A stretch of DNA of 64,000 nucleotides from Timonella sp031979385 (GCA_031979385.1 DALZEF010000004.1:1-64000), one strand, 5' to 3'; shown: positions 42,580 through 51,545, numbered from the stretch's first letter. The notes: a model not told the origin generated them from the sequence alone. Numbers and translations: made by a program.

Positions 42580-42593
42580 TGGAAGCGCTCCCA
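42580..42593. promoter_or_regulatory. CelR box 4 (GH6 leader)
   Basis: TGGAAGCGCTCCCA has one change from TGGGAGCGCTCCCA. It lies just before the GGAGG ribosome site and just after the probable transcription start of GH6. Confidence 0.8.
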
Positions 42594-42608
42594 AGTTTGG
42601 AGGCCAAT

Positions 42609-43988
42609 GTGGTCCGAACAAGTCGATTCATTTCCGCAGTCATAGGGGCAATTGCCATTGCCGGGCTCGGGGCAACTGCCGTGACCGCTTCGGCGTACGC
42701 TGCCGAAAGTTGGGAAGTCCCTAACGCCGTGGGGCTTTTACGGCCCGCTAACACCCCTTCCGGGACGGAAGCACTCGTATGGTCGAACGGCACCGCGACC
42801 ACGACCGTCACTGGATCAGGCACCATGGTTGTGCATGCACGCGCCGAACTATGTGAAGGCGGCGCCGAGTTCGAACTAGCCGTTGACGGCCAGGTTCTCG
42901 GACGATCCACAGTGGTCAATCCGACCAGTGGCACGTACTGGGAGTACCCCGTCGGTGCCGGTATGCCTGCCGGTAACTACGCGGTATCCATCCGATTCGT
43001 AAACGATCACATGACTTCGAACTGCGACCGTAACCTGGTGTTGGGCTGGGTGAGTATGACGGGCTCGGCGGGCTTGTCGGGCGGCGGACTCGGTCAGCCG
43101 GTTTCATCACGTAACCCGTTTGCCAGTGCCGCACCATATGTTGACCCAGACTATCCGTCAGTGGCTGCTGCGGCAGAGCGTCGGTCGTGGGACCCTGCGG
43201 GTGCCGCGGCACTCGACAAGATCAGTTCGGCTGGCGGTGCGCTCTGGGTGGGGGACTGGATGTCGGCTGATGCTGCCGAACAGGCAGTCCGCGACTATAC
43301 GGGGGATGCGGCTGCCGCTGGACGCACGGCAGTTGTCGTGGTCTACGCGATTCCTGCACGCGACTGTGGACTGTACTCCCATGGTGGATTGACGCCGCAA
43401 GCGTATCCGCGGTTTGTTGAGGCCGTTGCGGATGGCCTGCGTGGAACATCGACGGCAGTAATCCTCGAACCCGACGCGGTGGCACAGATTGGGGACTGCG
43501 CCGAGCAGGGCGACCGGGCGAGCCTGTTGAGGGATGCTGTCGCGCAACTGGCAGGTGCCGGAGGTGCCGTGTACCTCGATGGCGGAAACTCAGCCTGGAT
43601 TGATACGGCGACGATGGCGGACCGACTGCGCGAGTCGGGAATTGATATGGCCCGCGGGTTCGCCACCAACGTGTCGAACTTCCGTACCACCAGTGATGAG
43701 CGGGCGTATGGAGATCAGCTTGCGGCTGCGCTCGACACCCACTACGTCATCGACACTTCCCGCAACGGCAATGGACCCCTTGGCAACGGTCCACTCGACT
43801 GGTGCAACCCTACGGGGCGCGCGCTCGGCGAGCAGCCAGCGGCTGTCAACGATGGCTCGGCGCTTGACGCGGTCCTCTACATCAAGCGGGTGGGTGAGTC
43901 TGATGGTACTTGCGAGCGCAATGAGCCGACTGCTGGCGAGTTTTGGTCGGATTATGCGATCGGGCTGGCTCAACGGGCTGCGTGGTGA
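42609..43988 (+). CDS. Secreted GH6 cellulase with N-terminal xylan/cellulose-binding module
   Basis: 459 aa. The signal peptide ends at AYA (about residue 31). Residues ~35-150 are a beta-sandwich like the CBM60 xylan-binding module (VHARAELCEGGAEFELAVDGQVLG...GTYWEYPV). The GH6 catalytic domain follows with YAIPARDCGLYSHGG (catalytic acid), ILEPDAVAQIGDC and YLDGGNSAWI, ending DWCNPTGRALGE. This is an endoglucanase-type GH6 length. The start is taken at the GTG after GGAGG; a TTG four codons earlier overlaps that site. Confidence 0.92.
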   Translation: MVRTSRFISAVIGAIAIAGLGATAVTASAYAAESWEVPNAVGLLRPANTPSGTEALVWSNGTATTTVTGSGTMVVHARAELCEGGAEFELAVDGQVLGRSTVVNPTSGTYWEYPVGAGMPAGNYAVSIRFVNDHMTSNCDRNLVLGWVSMTGSAGLSGGGLGQPVSSRNPFASAAPYVDPDYPSVAAAAERRSWDPAGAAALDKISSAGGALWVGDWMSADAAEQAVRDYTGDAAAAGRTAVVVVYAIPARDCGLYSHGGLTPQAYPRFVEAVADGLRGTSTAVILEPDAVAQIGDCAEQGDRASLLRDAVAQLAGAGGAVYLDGGNSAWIDTATMADRLRESGIDMARGFATNVSNFRTTSDERAYGDQLAAALDTHYVIDTSRNGNGPLGNGPLDWCNPTGRALGEQPAAVNDGSALDAVLYIKRVGESDGTCERNEPTAGEFWSDYAIGLAQRAAW

Positions 43989-44028
43989 CGTTCGTAGATC
44001 TTTGTCGCGGTGCCGCGCAGAAAGGGTG

Positions 44029-44233
44029 CGTGCCCAAGATTTCCGACGATTCCCCAGCGTCGTCCGACACCTAACCTCTAGTTGGTAGTCGGGTAGGTAG
44101 CCCAGTGGGGTTACTCAACCGTGGGCCAGGACTGGTCAGTCGCGGAATCTATGTCGATGGGGCATTTTGGGTCCGCATACACATCATTAGTTAGTGCATG
44201 CGGACCAAAAATGCCCCATCGAGTCTTAGGCCT
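44029..44233. repeat. Direct repeat, right copy, with built-in terminator
   Basis: The partner of 37363-37569. It starts with a copy of the last acyltransferase codons (from atttccgacgattcccc), now a non-coding relict behind the GH6 stop, and continues through the same 24-base stem (44155-44178 against 44198-44221). It ends 9 bases before the stop of the convergent MarR gene. Confidence 0.9.
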
Positions 44234-44242
44234 TGGGTGGCG

Positions 44243-44758
44243 TTACGCTTCGGTGCAGTCCGTAGTTTCGGAGCAAGGGGCGATGCGCTCCTGGTCAAGG
44301 TTCTCGCGAATCGCGTCAGAGATGACGTTGAGTTGCTGAACCTGTTCAGCGGTGAGTGCGTTGAACACGGTGCTGCGTACCTTGCGGACGTGGCCTGGCG
44401 CGCTTGCAGTGATCTTTTCCCAGCCAGCGTCGGTCAGGTGAGCGTTGGTGTGCCGTTTGTCCTTCTCGCTTCGAGAACGCGTGACATATCCGGCTCGCTC
44501 AAGCCGCTTGATCACATGAGACAGTCGAGACAGGGAACCCGACGTCAGCGTTGCGAGATACCCCATGCCGAGGGTGCGGTCTGGTTCCTCGGAAAGCATA
44601 GCGAGAACCATGTACTCATAGAAACTGAGGTCGCTCTCGCGTTGCAGGTCAGATTCGAGTGTGGAGGGTAGCCGGAACATGAGGTCGGCGAGCGCTACCC
44701 AAGCTTCTCTTTCTGCGGGGGATAACCAGTGCACGTCTGGGGTGAACTCTTGGGACAT
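44243..44758 (-). CDS. MarR-family regulator
   Basis: 171 aa. The winged helix is seen as FYEYMVLAMLSEEPDRTLGMGYLATLTSGSLSRLSHVIKRLERAGYVTRSRSEKDKRHTNAHLTDAGWEKI. The ATG at 44758 is followed by MSQEF; a TTG six codons upstream is possible. A perfect palindrome 22 bases upstream of the start is the likely operator. It lies behind the response regulator gene on the same strand and may be read from that transcript too. Confidence 0.85.
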   Translation of the reverse strand: MSQEFTPDVHWLSPAEREAWVALADLMFRLPSTLESDLQRESDLSFYEYMVLAMLSEEPDRTLGMGYLATLTSGSLSRLSHVIKRLERAGYVTRSRSEKDKRHTNAHLTDAGWEKITASAPGHVRKVRSTVFNALTAEQVQQLNVISDAIRENLDQERIAPCSETTDCTEA

Positions 44759-44779
44759 GCCCTCAATTCTACTCAAATT

Positions 44780-44795
44780 ACTTGAAGTTTCAAGT
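44780..44795. promoter_or_regulatory. Operator-like perfect palindrome before the MarR gene
   Basis: ACTTGAAGTTTCAAGT is a perfect 16-base inverted repeat, typical in size for MarR dimers. It overlaps the stop codon of the response regulator gene. Confidence 0.68.
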
Positions 44796-45527
44796 ATTGA
44801 GTTTGGCTGCGGTGATGGTGAGGGCGACCTGGACCCTGTTATCCACTCCCAGTTTATCGAACACCCGTGACAGGTGAGTCTTGACCGTCGGCACCGAGAG
44901 GAACAGGTGCTCTGCGATCTGGGAATTGCTCATGCCCACCGCAACGGCTTGGGCCACATCGAGCTCTCGATCCGTGAGTTCTAGCAGGTGAGCGTAGGCG
45001 TTCTCGTCCCGTCGTGCACGATCTGAAGGATGGACAACGGCGCCTGGGCCGTGTGATGGGTCTCCGGTTTTATCCGTTCCCGCGGTGTTGGAAACGCCGA
45101 CATCCGGCACCTGTGCCACCAACTGGGTAATCACTGAGGGCGAGAGGGTTGCCTGACCTGCCGCCGCCACGCGGACAGAGCGGACCAACTCCGCAGGTTC
45201 AGTGTCCTTGAGCAGAAATCCACGCGCACCAGATTTGAGCGCACGCACCACGAACTCATCGGTATCGAACGTAGTGAGGACAACGATGTTGGCCGAAGGA
45301 TGTGTCCGAAGGATCTCCTCGGTTGCTGACAGTCCACTACGTTCAGGCATACGAATATCCATGAGTACGACATCGGGCAGCAACTCACGGAACATGTGCA
45401 CGGCAACCTCGCCATTCGGTGCCTCGCCCACGACCATCAGTTCAGGGTGCGCGCCCAAGATCAACTTCAGGCCAGCGCGGACCAGCGCATCATCATCTGC
45501 GATCAGTATGCGGATCGTGTCAGTCAC
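44790..45527 (-). CDS. LuxR-type response regulator
   Basis: 245 aa. The receiver domain has the ADDD acidic pocket, the phospho-acceptor in VVLMDIRMP, Thr in LTTFD and Lys in LLKDTEP. The C-terminal GerE helix-turn-helix reads ELTDRELDVAQAVAVGMSNSQIAEHLFLSVPTVKTHLSRVFDKLGV. A linker of about 50 residues between the domains is longer than usual. It overlaps the kinase gene stop-to-start by 4 bases and forms a pair with it. Confidence 0.92.
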   Translation of the reverse strand: MTDTIRILIADDDALVRAGLKLILGAHPELMVVGEAPNGEVAVHMFRELLPDVVLMDIRMPERSGLSATEEILRTHPSANIVVLTTFDTDEFVVRALKSGARGFLLKDTEPAELVRSVRVAAAGQATLSPSVITQLVAQVPDVGVSNTAGTDKTGDPSHGPGAVVHPSDRARRDENAYAHLLELTDRELDVAQAVAVGMSNSQIAEHLFLSVPTVKTHLSRVFDKLGVDNRVQVALTITAAKLNT

Positions 45528-46765
45528 TCGGAGTCCTCCCGCCCTATCTCGCGTTCAACCCAGGGGAGCGCCACATCAACAACAAACAAATCGCCAGATG
45601 GTCCAGCGGTGATCGTGCCTCCCGATGACCGGACTCGCTCCGTCATCCCAATCAGGCCGAAGCCCTCAAGAGGTACAGCATCCTGCACAGTTCGGCCTCC
45701 AGCGAGTCGATTCACCAACGTGATCCGCAAAAACCGAGGATCTATCCGCGACAACGATACCTGCACTGGAATCCCGGGAGCATGTTTGCGGGCATTTGTT
45801 AAGCCCTCTTGGATCACACGATACGCGTTGCGACTCGTGCTCTCCTGCAATACGTCAGCATCCTCCGGACGCAGGCCATGCCACAGTATCGACACGGGAG
45901 CAACCGCCGTATTCGCCTCCTCCCACAGGAGTGGCAACTGCGCGAGGGTGGGCTGGGGCGCATCCGACTCGTCGGAAATCTGATCTGAACGTAGTGTGCC
46001 TAGTACTTCGCGTAGTTCGGACAGTGCGAGCCGTGCGCTGTCGTTGATGAGTTGAGCGGTCTCGCGGATCTGCTCGGGTTGCATGTCCTCGCGGTAGGCG
46101 AGGGCACCCGAGTGGAGCGCGACCATTGAGATGCGGTGCGCAAGGACATCGTGCATCTCGCGGGCAATTGATGCCCGCTCCAGCGCGCGGATTTCCTGCA
46201 CCCGTGAAGACTGGAGTTGGCGTTCACTCACCTGCCATGCAATGAATGCGGAGTTCTTCTTCCGGCGTTCGCCGATCGATACGGCCACTGCGTAGAAAAT
46301 CACCGAAAGAGGCACTATCGAGACGAAGCCGATCATAAGCGGGATCCCTGGGGCAAGAATCTCCGAATACACCAGACTGGACACAATCTGAGACGTTGCG
46401 AACAGCAGAGAATTAGGCAAGATCTCTTGCCACCGTCCGCGCGTAGCCATAGAAAACATTGCGAGTAGGGCTGCGCCGGTGCTCGAACTCGACACTGCCA
46501 AACATAACGGTGCAAGGTAAGCGATTTGCAACGGCAACTCGCGTCTTCTCGCCGCTAAGTAGAGTGCTCCTGCTAACCCGATGAACTCGACGAACAAGGC
46601 CAGTGCTGTGGGTTCGTCATATTTCCATGAAAGATCTGAGAATCGGTAGATCACAGTTGCCAAACCCACAGTAACAACGAAAATCCAGCGTAATACTTGT
46701 CCCCGGTAACTGATTGGGTAGCCAGGTAGTGAAGGCGGGAAGAAGAAGTCATGCAGTCGGCTCAT
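45524..46765 (-). CDS. Two-component sensor histidine kinase (HisKA_3 type)
   Basis: 413 aa. Five to six N-terminal membrane helices (residues ~25-170) precede a HisKA_3 box REMHDVLAHRISMVALHSGAL with the phosphorylated His. The ATPase domain has AYRVIQEGLTNARKHA (N box) and GFGLIGMTERV (G box). It has no large extracellular loop, so it probably senses a signal in the membrane. First gene of the two-component operon. Confidence 0.92.
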   Translation of the reverse strand: MSRLHDFFFPPSLPGYPISYRGQVLRWIFVVTVGLATVIYRFSDLSWKYDEPTALALFVEFIGLAGALYLAARRRELPLQIAYLAPLCLAVSSSSTGAALLAMFSMATRGRWQEILPNSLLFATSQIVSSLVYSEILAPGIPLMIGFVSIVPLSVIFYAVAVSIGERRKKNSAFIAWQVSERQLQSSRVQEIRALERASIAREMHDVLAHRISMVALHSGALAYREDMQPEQIRETAQLINDSARLALSELREVLGTLRSDQISDESDAPQPTLAQLPLLWEEANTAVAPVSILWHGLRPEDADVLQESTSRNAYRVIQEGLTNARKHAPGIPVQVSLSRIDPRFLRITLVNRLAGGRTVQDAVPLEGFGLIGMTERVRSSGGTITAGPSGDLFVVDVALPWVEREIGREDSE

Positions 46766-46876
46766 GGCTCAACACTATTGTCGACGAGTTGGGTTCCGCC
46801 TCGTCCGAAAGTATTGTCTTCGCAGTGGTTGCTTGGTGGCGTCAGCCAAAGTATGAGGTAGCGGGGTGCTCGGCAG

Positions 46877-47422
46877 TTAGGACTGTGGAACTATTGCGGC
46901 CTGTGCCATACGGGTTGCGAGTTCGGTCGCTTCGTCGAGAAGGTACAGCAGGCGCTGCACGTCCTGGCGCGGAGCCTGCTGCAGTAGGGCATCGAGGGAT
47001 CGGAACTGAACCGCCTCGGTCTGTGCGAGAGCGGCATGACCGTTATCGGTGACAGTAACGTCGATGATGCGGTCACCGATACGCTCCGAGACGTAGACGA
47101 ATCCGCGTTCCTCCAGTGCGATCAGGATCGTGTGTACGACCTCGCGGTCCATGCCGACCCGGCGTCCAATGTGACGGGGGTGAGAGATATCCTTGGCCAC
47201 CGTGCTGAGGACTGCGTGCTCGCTGGTCTTCAGGTACGTGAACTGTTCGGTGCCACGGCTCATACCTTCGGCGAAATCGCGCAGAGCGCTAAGTTGCGTG
47301 ACGAATCGAGCGGTCGTTTCAGTGTCGTTGACCGTGGTGGTCGCCAACTCTCGCCGTGCTGCGGAGATCAGTTCGTGCTTATCGCTCAGCGTGATCTCTG
47401 CAATTCCGGGCTGGGTGTTCAA
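46877..47422 (-). CDS. MarR-like winged-helix regulator
   Basis: 181 aa from a TTG. The core SEHAVLSTVAKDISHPRHIGRRVGMDREVVHTILIALEERGFVYVSERIGDRIIDVTVTDNGHAAL is a winged helix with the wing at RIGDRIIDVTVT. N- and C-terminal helices give the MarR dimer layout. Monocistronic. The 111 bases to the histidine kinase start hold no clear motif. Confidence 0.75.
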   Translation of the reverse strand: MNTQPGIAEITLSDKHELISAARRELATTTVNDTETTARFVTQLSALRDFAEGMSRGTEQFTYLKTSEHAVLSTVAKDISHPRHIGRRVGMDREVVHTILIALEERGFVYVSERIGDRIIDVTVTDNGHAALAQTEAVQFRSLDALLQQAPRQDVQRLLYLLDEATELATRMAQAAIVPQS

Positions 47423-47584
47423 GACGGTACCTATCGTTTTGGTTCATGTCGTGGCGTGTTCTTTCAGACTAGCCGCAGACACTGACATTCCGCAGTGTGA
47501 CCCACGCCTTCTGACATGGATGAGAACGCCTTGAACACCCAGATGGTTCCGAAATTGCAGGGTAGTTCTACACCTTGTTGTCCC

Positions 47585-48604
47585 TCATGGCTGAGCGATA
47601 CGCACGAGCATCTTGCCGGTGTTCGCCCCACGCATCATGTCGAGGAAAGCGTCCACGGTGTTTTCGATCCCGTCGACGATGGTCTCGTCGTAGGCAATCT
47701 TTCCTGATGCGAACCAGGGAGTCATCTTCTCCTGGAACTCCGGCGCAAGGTGCAGGTAGGCGGCCAATGTGAAGCCCTTGAGAGTCAAGCCACGGGTGAT
47801 GATGTTGGCCAGATTGCTGGGCCCAGGGGTGCGCTCGGTGGTGTTGTAGCCCGAGATGGCACCACACAGCGCGGCCCGACCGCCGTCATTAAAGGCGTCG
47901 AGAGCGGCTTCTAGGTGGTCGCCACCGACGTTGTCGAAGTAGATGTCAATGCCCTGCGGTGCGGCTTGCCTGAGTTGCTCGCGAACGTCGCCGTCCTTGT
48001 AGTTGAATGCCGCGTCGTAGCCGTATTTCTCGGTGAGGAGCTTGACCTTTTCTTCGGTGCCGGCGGAGCCGATGACTCGGTGTGCGCCGAGGAGCTTTGC
48101 GATTTGTCCGACGGCGGTCCCCACTGCTCCGGCCGCACCGGAGACGAATACGGTTTCACCTGGTTGAAGCCCTGCGATTGCTGTGAGTCCGACGTAAGCG
48201 GTCAAACCTGTCATGCCGAGAATGTGCAGGTTCAGGGAAAGCGGTGCTCCCGGAATCTCGGGTATGGCGCGGAAAGTCGATGCTGCCTCCTGGACCACGT
48301 CGGCCCAGCCGTGCTGGTGCAGGACAGCGGTGCCCACGGGAAGTTCTGGTGCTGTTGACTCGACGACTCGACCGACTGCCCCGCCTGTGATCGGTGCGCC
48401 GAGTGCGTAGGGAGCGACGTAGCTGCGGGTGTCGTTCATGCGGCCACGCATGTATGGGTCAACTGAGATGAACTCGTTGCGCACTCGTACCTGCCCTAGT
48501 TCGAGGTCTTCGAGTTCCACGTGTGCGATCTCGAAGTTCTCGTGGCTTGGCCAACCGGTTGGGCGAGAGGCGAGGCGAATCTGGGTGCTGGTGGATGAGG
48601 TCAT
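47585..48604 (-). CDS. NADP-dependent MDR oxidoreductase (CurA-like)
   Basis: 339 aa, normal length for the zinc-free medium-chain dehydrogenases that reduce C=C bonds of enones. Signatures: VRNEFISVDPYMRGRM near the N-terminus, the nucleotide-binding VFVSGAAGAVGTAVGQIAKLLGAHRVIGSAGTEEKV, and IDIYFDNVGGDHLEAALDAF. It lies 71 bases downstream of the DUF1304 gene on the same strand, so probably in the operon under the TetR operator. Confidence 0.92.
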   Translation of the reverse strand: MTSSTSTQIRLASRPTGWPSHENFEIAHVELEDLELGQVRVRNEFISVDPYMRGRMNDTRSYVAPYALGAPITGGAVGRVVESTAPELPVGTAVLHQHGWADVVQEAASTFRAIPEIPGAPLSLNLHILGMTGLTAYVGLTAIAGLQPGETVFVSGAAGAVGTAVGQIAKLLGAHRVIGSAGTEEKVKLLTEKYGYDAAFNYKDGDVREQLRQAAPQGIDIYFDNVGGDHLEAALDAFNDGGRAALCGAISGYNTTERTPGPSNLANIITRGLTLKGFTLAAYLHLAPEFQEKMTPWFASGKIAYDETIVDGIENTVDAFLDMMRGANTGKMLVRIAQP

Positions 48605-48675
48605 GAAGATGGTCCCTTGGGGTGGTGTGTTGGTGTGCGAATGTCGAAGCCGGGCGTGTGGGAGCGTTCTGGATG

Positions 48676-49062
48676 TCAGAGGGCTATTCCCAGGATGAGC
48701 ACAACGATTGCGAGTAATGGGAACGTGCCCTGTTTGACGGCTGCGGCGCGCTTGTCTGGGCTGGAGAGGAACAGCACGAGTGCGGCGGCGAACATGGACC
48801 CGACTCCGGACAGGAGCAGCGCGATGCCGACGGCGTGAAGTCCGGACACGTGGAAAATGATTCCTGCGGCAGTCGCGATCGCGAGGAAGAGGTTGTAGAA
48901 GCCCTGATTGAACGCCATCTCCTTGGTTGCCCTGGCTTGGTCCTCGGTGGTCCCGAAGGTGGCTCGCACCTTGGCGCTAGTCCAGGCGATGGACTCCATG
49001 TAGAAGATGTAGACGTGCAGGAGCGCGGCAACCCCAGCGAGTGCGAGACCGGCGATGACCAT
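48676..49062 (-). CDS. DUF1304 membrane protein
   Basis: 128 aa with four membrane helices: AGVAALLHVYIFYMESIAW, then the loop RATFGTTEDQARATKEMAFNQGFYN, YNLFLAIATAAGII, and two C-terminal helices. The family is often paired with TetR regulators and oxidoreductases; its function is unknown. The ATG at 49062 has GGGAAG at 4 bases. The longer upstream frame runs across the regulatory palindrome and is rejected. Confidence 0.87.
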   Translation of the reverse strand: MVIAGLALAGVAALLHVYIFYMESIAWTSAKVRATFGTTEDQARATKEMAFNQGFYNLFLAIATAAGIIFHVSGLHAVGIALLLSGVGSMFAAALVLFLSSPDKRAAAVKQGTFPLLAIVVLILGIAL

Positions 49063-49089
49063 GAGGCTTCCCTTTTCCGAGCTGATTGT

Positions 49090-49127
49090 GTAACGGTCAT
49101 TCCAATATATACTGGAATGGTCGTTAC
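49090..49127. promoter_or_regulatory. TetR operator between divergent operons
   Basis: GTAACGGTCATTCCA (49090-49104) and TGGAATGGTCGTTAC (49113-49127) form an inverted repeat with two mismatches around an AT-rich 8-base centre. It lies between the DUF1304 and TetR starts, and should silence both directions. Confidence 0.8.
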
Positions 49128-49142
49128 CGTAAAGGAGGGAAC

Positions 49143-49745
49143 GTGGCACGTACCCGAAGCTTCGATCCAATCGCCGTTGTTCGTGCTGCCCGCACAGTGT
49201 TCTGGGATGTGGGCTACGAGGCCGCGTCCATTCCAGATCTAGAGGCAGCCACAGGCCTGAGCCGGTCAAGTATCTACAACGCGTTCGGTTCCAAACGCGG
49301 CTTGTTCGACGCCGCGGTGCAAAACTATCTCGACGAGGTAATCAGGCCACGTTTGAGTCTGCTCCAAGTGCCAGAGGTCGCCCCCGAAGCACTCATCGAC
49401 TACCTGAATGGACTACGGCAGGCGTTCACGAGCCTTGACTCGACGGCGGTTGCAAACGGCTGTCTACTCATCAATACAGCAGGTGCGCCTATCGCGCACG
49501 AGGAACCCATCGCCAAAGTCATCGCGGAGTATCGAGCCGAACTGCACGAGGCTGTTTCGCGGGGGATCGTCGCACTCGGAAACCTCACGGATGCCAGGGT
49601 CGAGCGCTTGGCCGATATCGTGACGAACCTCGTCATCGCAGGATTCGTGTTGGTCCGCGTTGACCAGGCGCAAGCGGTCAACAGCATCGCGTGCGCGCTC
49701 CAGGTCGTTGAGGGAACACAAGCGGACGTGCGCCAAGTAGTCTGA
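49143..49745 (+). CDS. TetR-family regulator
   Basis: 200 aa from a GTG with a strong AAAGGAGGG site. The HTH reads DPIAVVRAARTVFWDVGYEAASIPDLEAATGLSRSSIYNAFGSKRGLFDAAVQNYLDE. The ligand domain contains DSTAVANGCLLINTAGAPIAHEEP, as in TetR proteins with a C-terminal domain of the YcdC/QacR-like kind. It controls the divergent DUF1304-CurA operon and the flavoprotein gene 33 bases downstream. Confidence 0.9.
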   Translation: MARTRSFDPIAVVRAARTVFWDVGYEAASIPDLEAATGLSRSSIYNAFGSKRGLFDAAVQNYLDEVIRPRLSLLQVPEVAPEALIDYLNGLRQAFTSLDSTAVANGCLLINTAGAPIAHEEPIAKVIAEYRAELHEAVSRGIVALGNLTDARVERLADIVTNLVIAGFVLVRVDQAQAVNSIACALQVVEGTQADVRQVV

Positions 49746-49777
49746 AGGCAAGGAAACTCATCGACAAAGGAGTCACG

Positions 49778-51475
49778 TTGAGCATGCCGCAATCAGAATC
49801 CGCGCAATCAAAGCTATCCGCCGCACCCGGCTTTGTGCCTCACGCAATTATCATTGGTGCAGGGCTCGCAGGCCTGGTGGCCGCGTGCGAACTCCTCGAC
49901 AGAGGGCGAAAAGTCCTGATCATCGACCAAGAGAACGAACACAACCTTGGCGGTCAGGCCTGGTGGAGTTTCGGCGGCCTGTTCCTGGTCGACTCGCCTG
50001 AACAGCGTCGGCTTGGAGTCAAGGACTCCCTCGACCTCGCGCTGCAAGACTGGTTTGCCACAGCGGGGTTCGACCGCCCCGAGGACGAATGGCCGCGTAA
50101 GTGGGCGCGCGCCTACGTGGAGTGGGCTGCGGATGGAAAACGTGAATGGCTCGCTGACAAGGGCATACGGTTCTTCCCCATCGTGGGTTGGGCAGAGCGC
50201 GGTGCGGGTACGGCGATAGGACACGGCAACTCGGTGCCCCGCTTCCACATCACATGGGGGACCGGCCCAGGTCTGGTCGAGCCGTTTGCCGCCCAAGTCC
50301 TCGAGGCAGTAGCAACCGGGCACGCACGAATACTGCACCGTCACCGCGTGGATGATCTGCTCGTCGAGAATGGCGTTGTGGTTGGCGCCAAAGGCGCCAT
50401 TTTGATTCCCGACGATGCCCCACGTGGGCAGGCAAGCTCGCGGGAGGTGGCGGGCAGGTTTGAGCATCGGGCGCAGGCCGTCATCGTGGCATCTGGCGGT
50501 ATCGGCGGAAACCACGAGCTGGTCCGCAAAGTCTGGCCGAGGCGCTTGGGCGAGGCGCCACGGCGAATGCTCTCTGGCGTGCCGGCGCATGTGGACGGTC
50601 GGATGTTGGAGATCACGGAACGTGCTGGTGGCACCCTCATCAATCAGGACAGGATGTGGCACTACACCGAGGGTATCGAAAACTTTGCGCCCGTGTGGGA
50701 CAAGCACGGGATTCGGATTCTGCCGGGACCGAGTTCGCTGTGGTTTGACGCCACCGGCAAGCGTCTGCCAACACCACTGTGGCCAGGGTTCGACACGCTG
50801 GGCACGCTTGAGCATATTGTCTCGACCGGCCACGACCATTCGTGGTTCGTGTTGACGCAGAAGATCATCGAGAAGGAGTTCGCGCTCTCCGGTTCCGAGC
50901 AGAACCCGGATCTGACCGGCAAGGATCTGCGACTTCTGGCGCAACGGCTCGGCAAGGGCGCGCCCGCACCAGTTGAGGCCTTCAAACGCGAGGGCGTGGA
51001 CTTCATCGTGCGTGACACCCTGGAGGAGTTACTTGCGGAGATGGCGGCACGCTCTGGCGACGTACCGTTTGACGCGGGCAGCGTGCGGGCGGAGGTCCGT
51101 GCCCATGACCGTCTGATCGCAAACGAGTTCGGCAAGGACGCACAACTCAACGCCATACGCCAAGCGCGGACGTATAGGGGCGACAAACTCATCCGGGTGG
51201 CCTCACCGCACCAGTTCCAAGACCCTGCTGCAGGACCGTTCATCGCCGTGAAACTCAACATCTTGACGCGGAAGTCCCTGGGCGGAATCCACACCGACCT
51301 CGATGGACGGGTCCTCGACGAGTCGGGAACTCCGGTTCCGGGCCTGTTTGCGGCGGGCGAGGCCGCAGGCTTCGGTGGAGGAGGGGTACACGGCTACCGT
51401 TCGCTTGAGGGGACTTTCCTTGGCGGATGCCTGTTCAGTGGACGAATCGCGGGGAGTAGTGCCGCAGAGCGGTAA
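49778..51475 (+). CDS. FAD-binding dehydrogenase (KstD/fumarate-reductase flavoprotein family)
   Basis: 565 aa. The N-terminal Rossmann motif HAIIIGAGLAGLVAACELLDRGRKVLIIDQE is followed by the GGQAWWSFGGLFLVDSPEQRRLG block and, near the end, GIHTDLDGRVLDESGTPVPGLFAAGEAAGFGGGGVHGYRSLEGTFLGGC, closing the FAD site. This subfamily of soluble FAD-binding dehydrogenases resembles 3-ketosteroid 1-dehydrogenases; the substrate is not known. A TTG start has AGGAG at the right distance; an ATG two codons later is an alternative. With CurA and DUF1304 it forms a TetR-controlled redox group. Confidence 0.88.
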   Translation: MSMPQSESAQSKLSAAPGFVPHAIIIGAGLAGLVAACELLDRGRKVLIIDQENEHNLGGQAWWSFGGLFLVDSPEQRRLGVKDSLDLALQDWFATAGFDRPEDEWPRKWARAYVEWAADGKREWLADKGIRFFPIVGWAERGAGTAIGHGNSVPRFHITWGTGPGLVEPFAAQVLEAVATGHARILHRHRVDDLLVENGVVVGAKGAILIPDDAPRGQASSREVAGRFEHRAQAVIVASGGIGGNHELVRKVWPRRLGEAPRRMLSGVPAHVDGRMLEITERAGGTLINQDRMWHYTEGIENFAPVWDKHGIRILPGPSSLWFDATGKRLPTPLWPGFDTLGTLEHIVSTGHDHSWFVLTQKIIEKEFALSGSEQNPDLTGKDLRLLAQRLGKGAPAPVEAFKREGVDFIVRDTLEELLAEMAARSGDVPFDAGSVRAEVRAHDRLIANEFGKDAQLNAIRQARTYRGDKLIRVASPHQFQDPAAGPFIAVKLNILTRKSLGGIHTDLDGRVLDESGTPVPGLFAAGEAAGFGGGGVHGYRSLEGTFLGGCLFSGRIAGSSAAER

Positions 51476-51516
51476 TGGTTATAGCGGAGTCATCCGGCAC
51501 CCACCCAAAAACCGGC

Positions 51517-51545
51517 AAGACCACCCATCTTTTATGGGTGGTCTT
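51517..51545 (+). terminator. Intrinsic terminator after the flavoprotein gene
   Basis: A 12-base perfect stem (51517-51528 against 51534-51545) with a 5-base loop lies 42 bases behind the stop. It ends the TetR-flavoprotein transcript before the lyase gene. Confidence 0.75.

Noticed and set aside
49814..50944. A 376-aa minus-strand frame opposite the flavoprotein gene
   Set aside because: The plus strand encodes a complete FAD-binding dehydrogenase with all motifs. The antisense frame lacks any recognisable domain.
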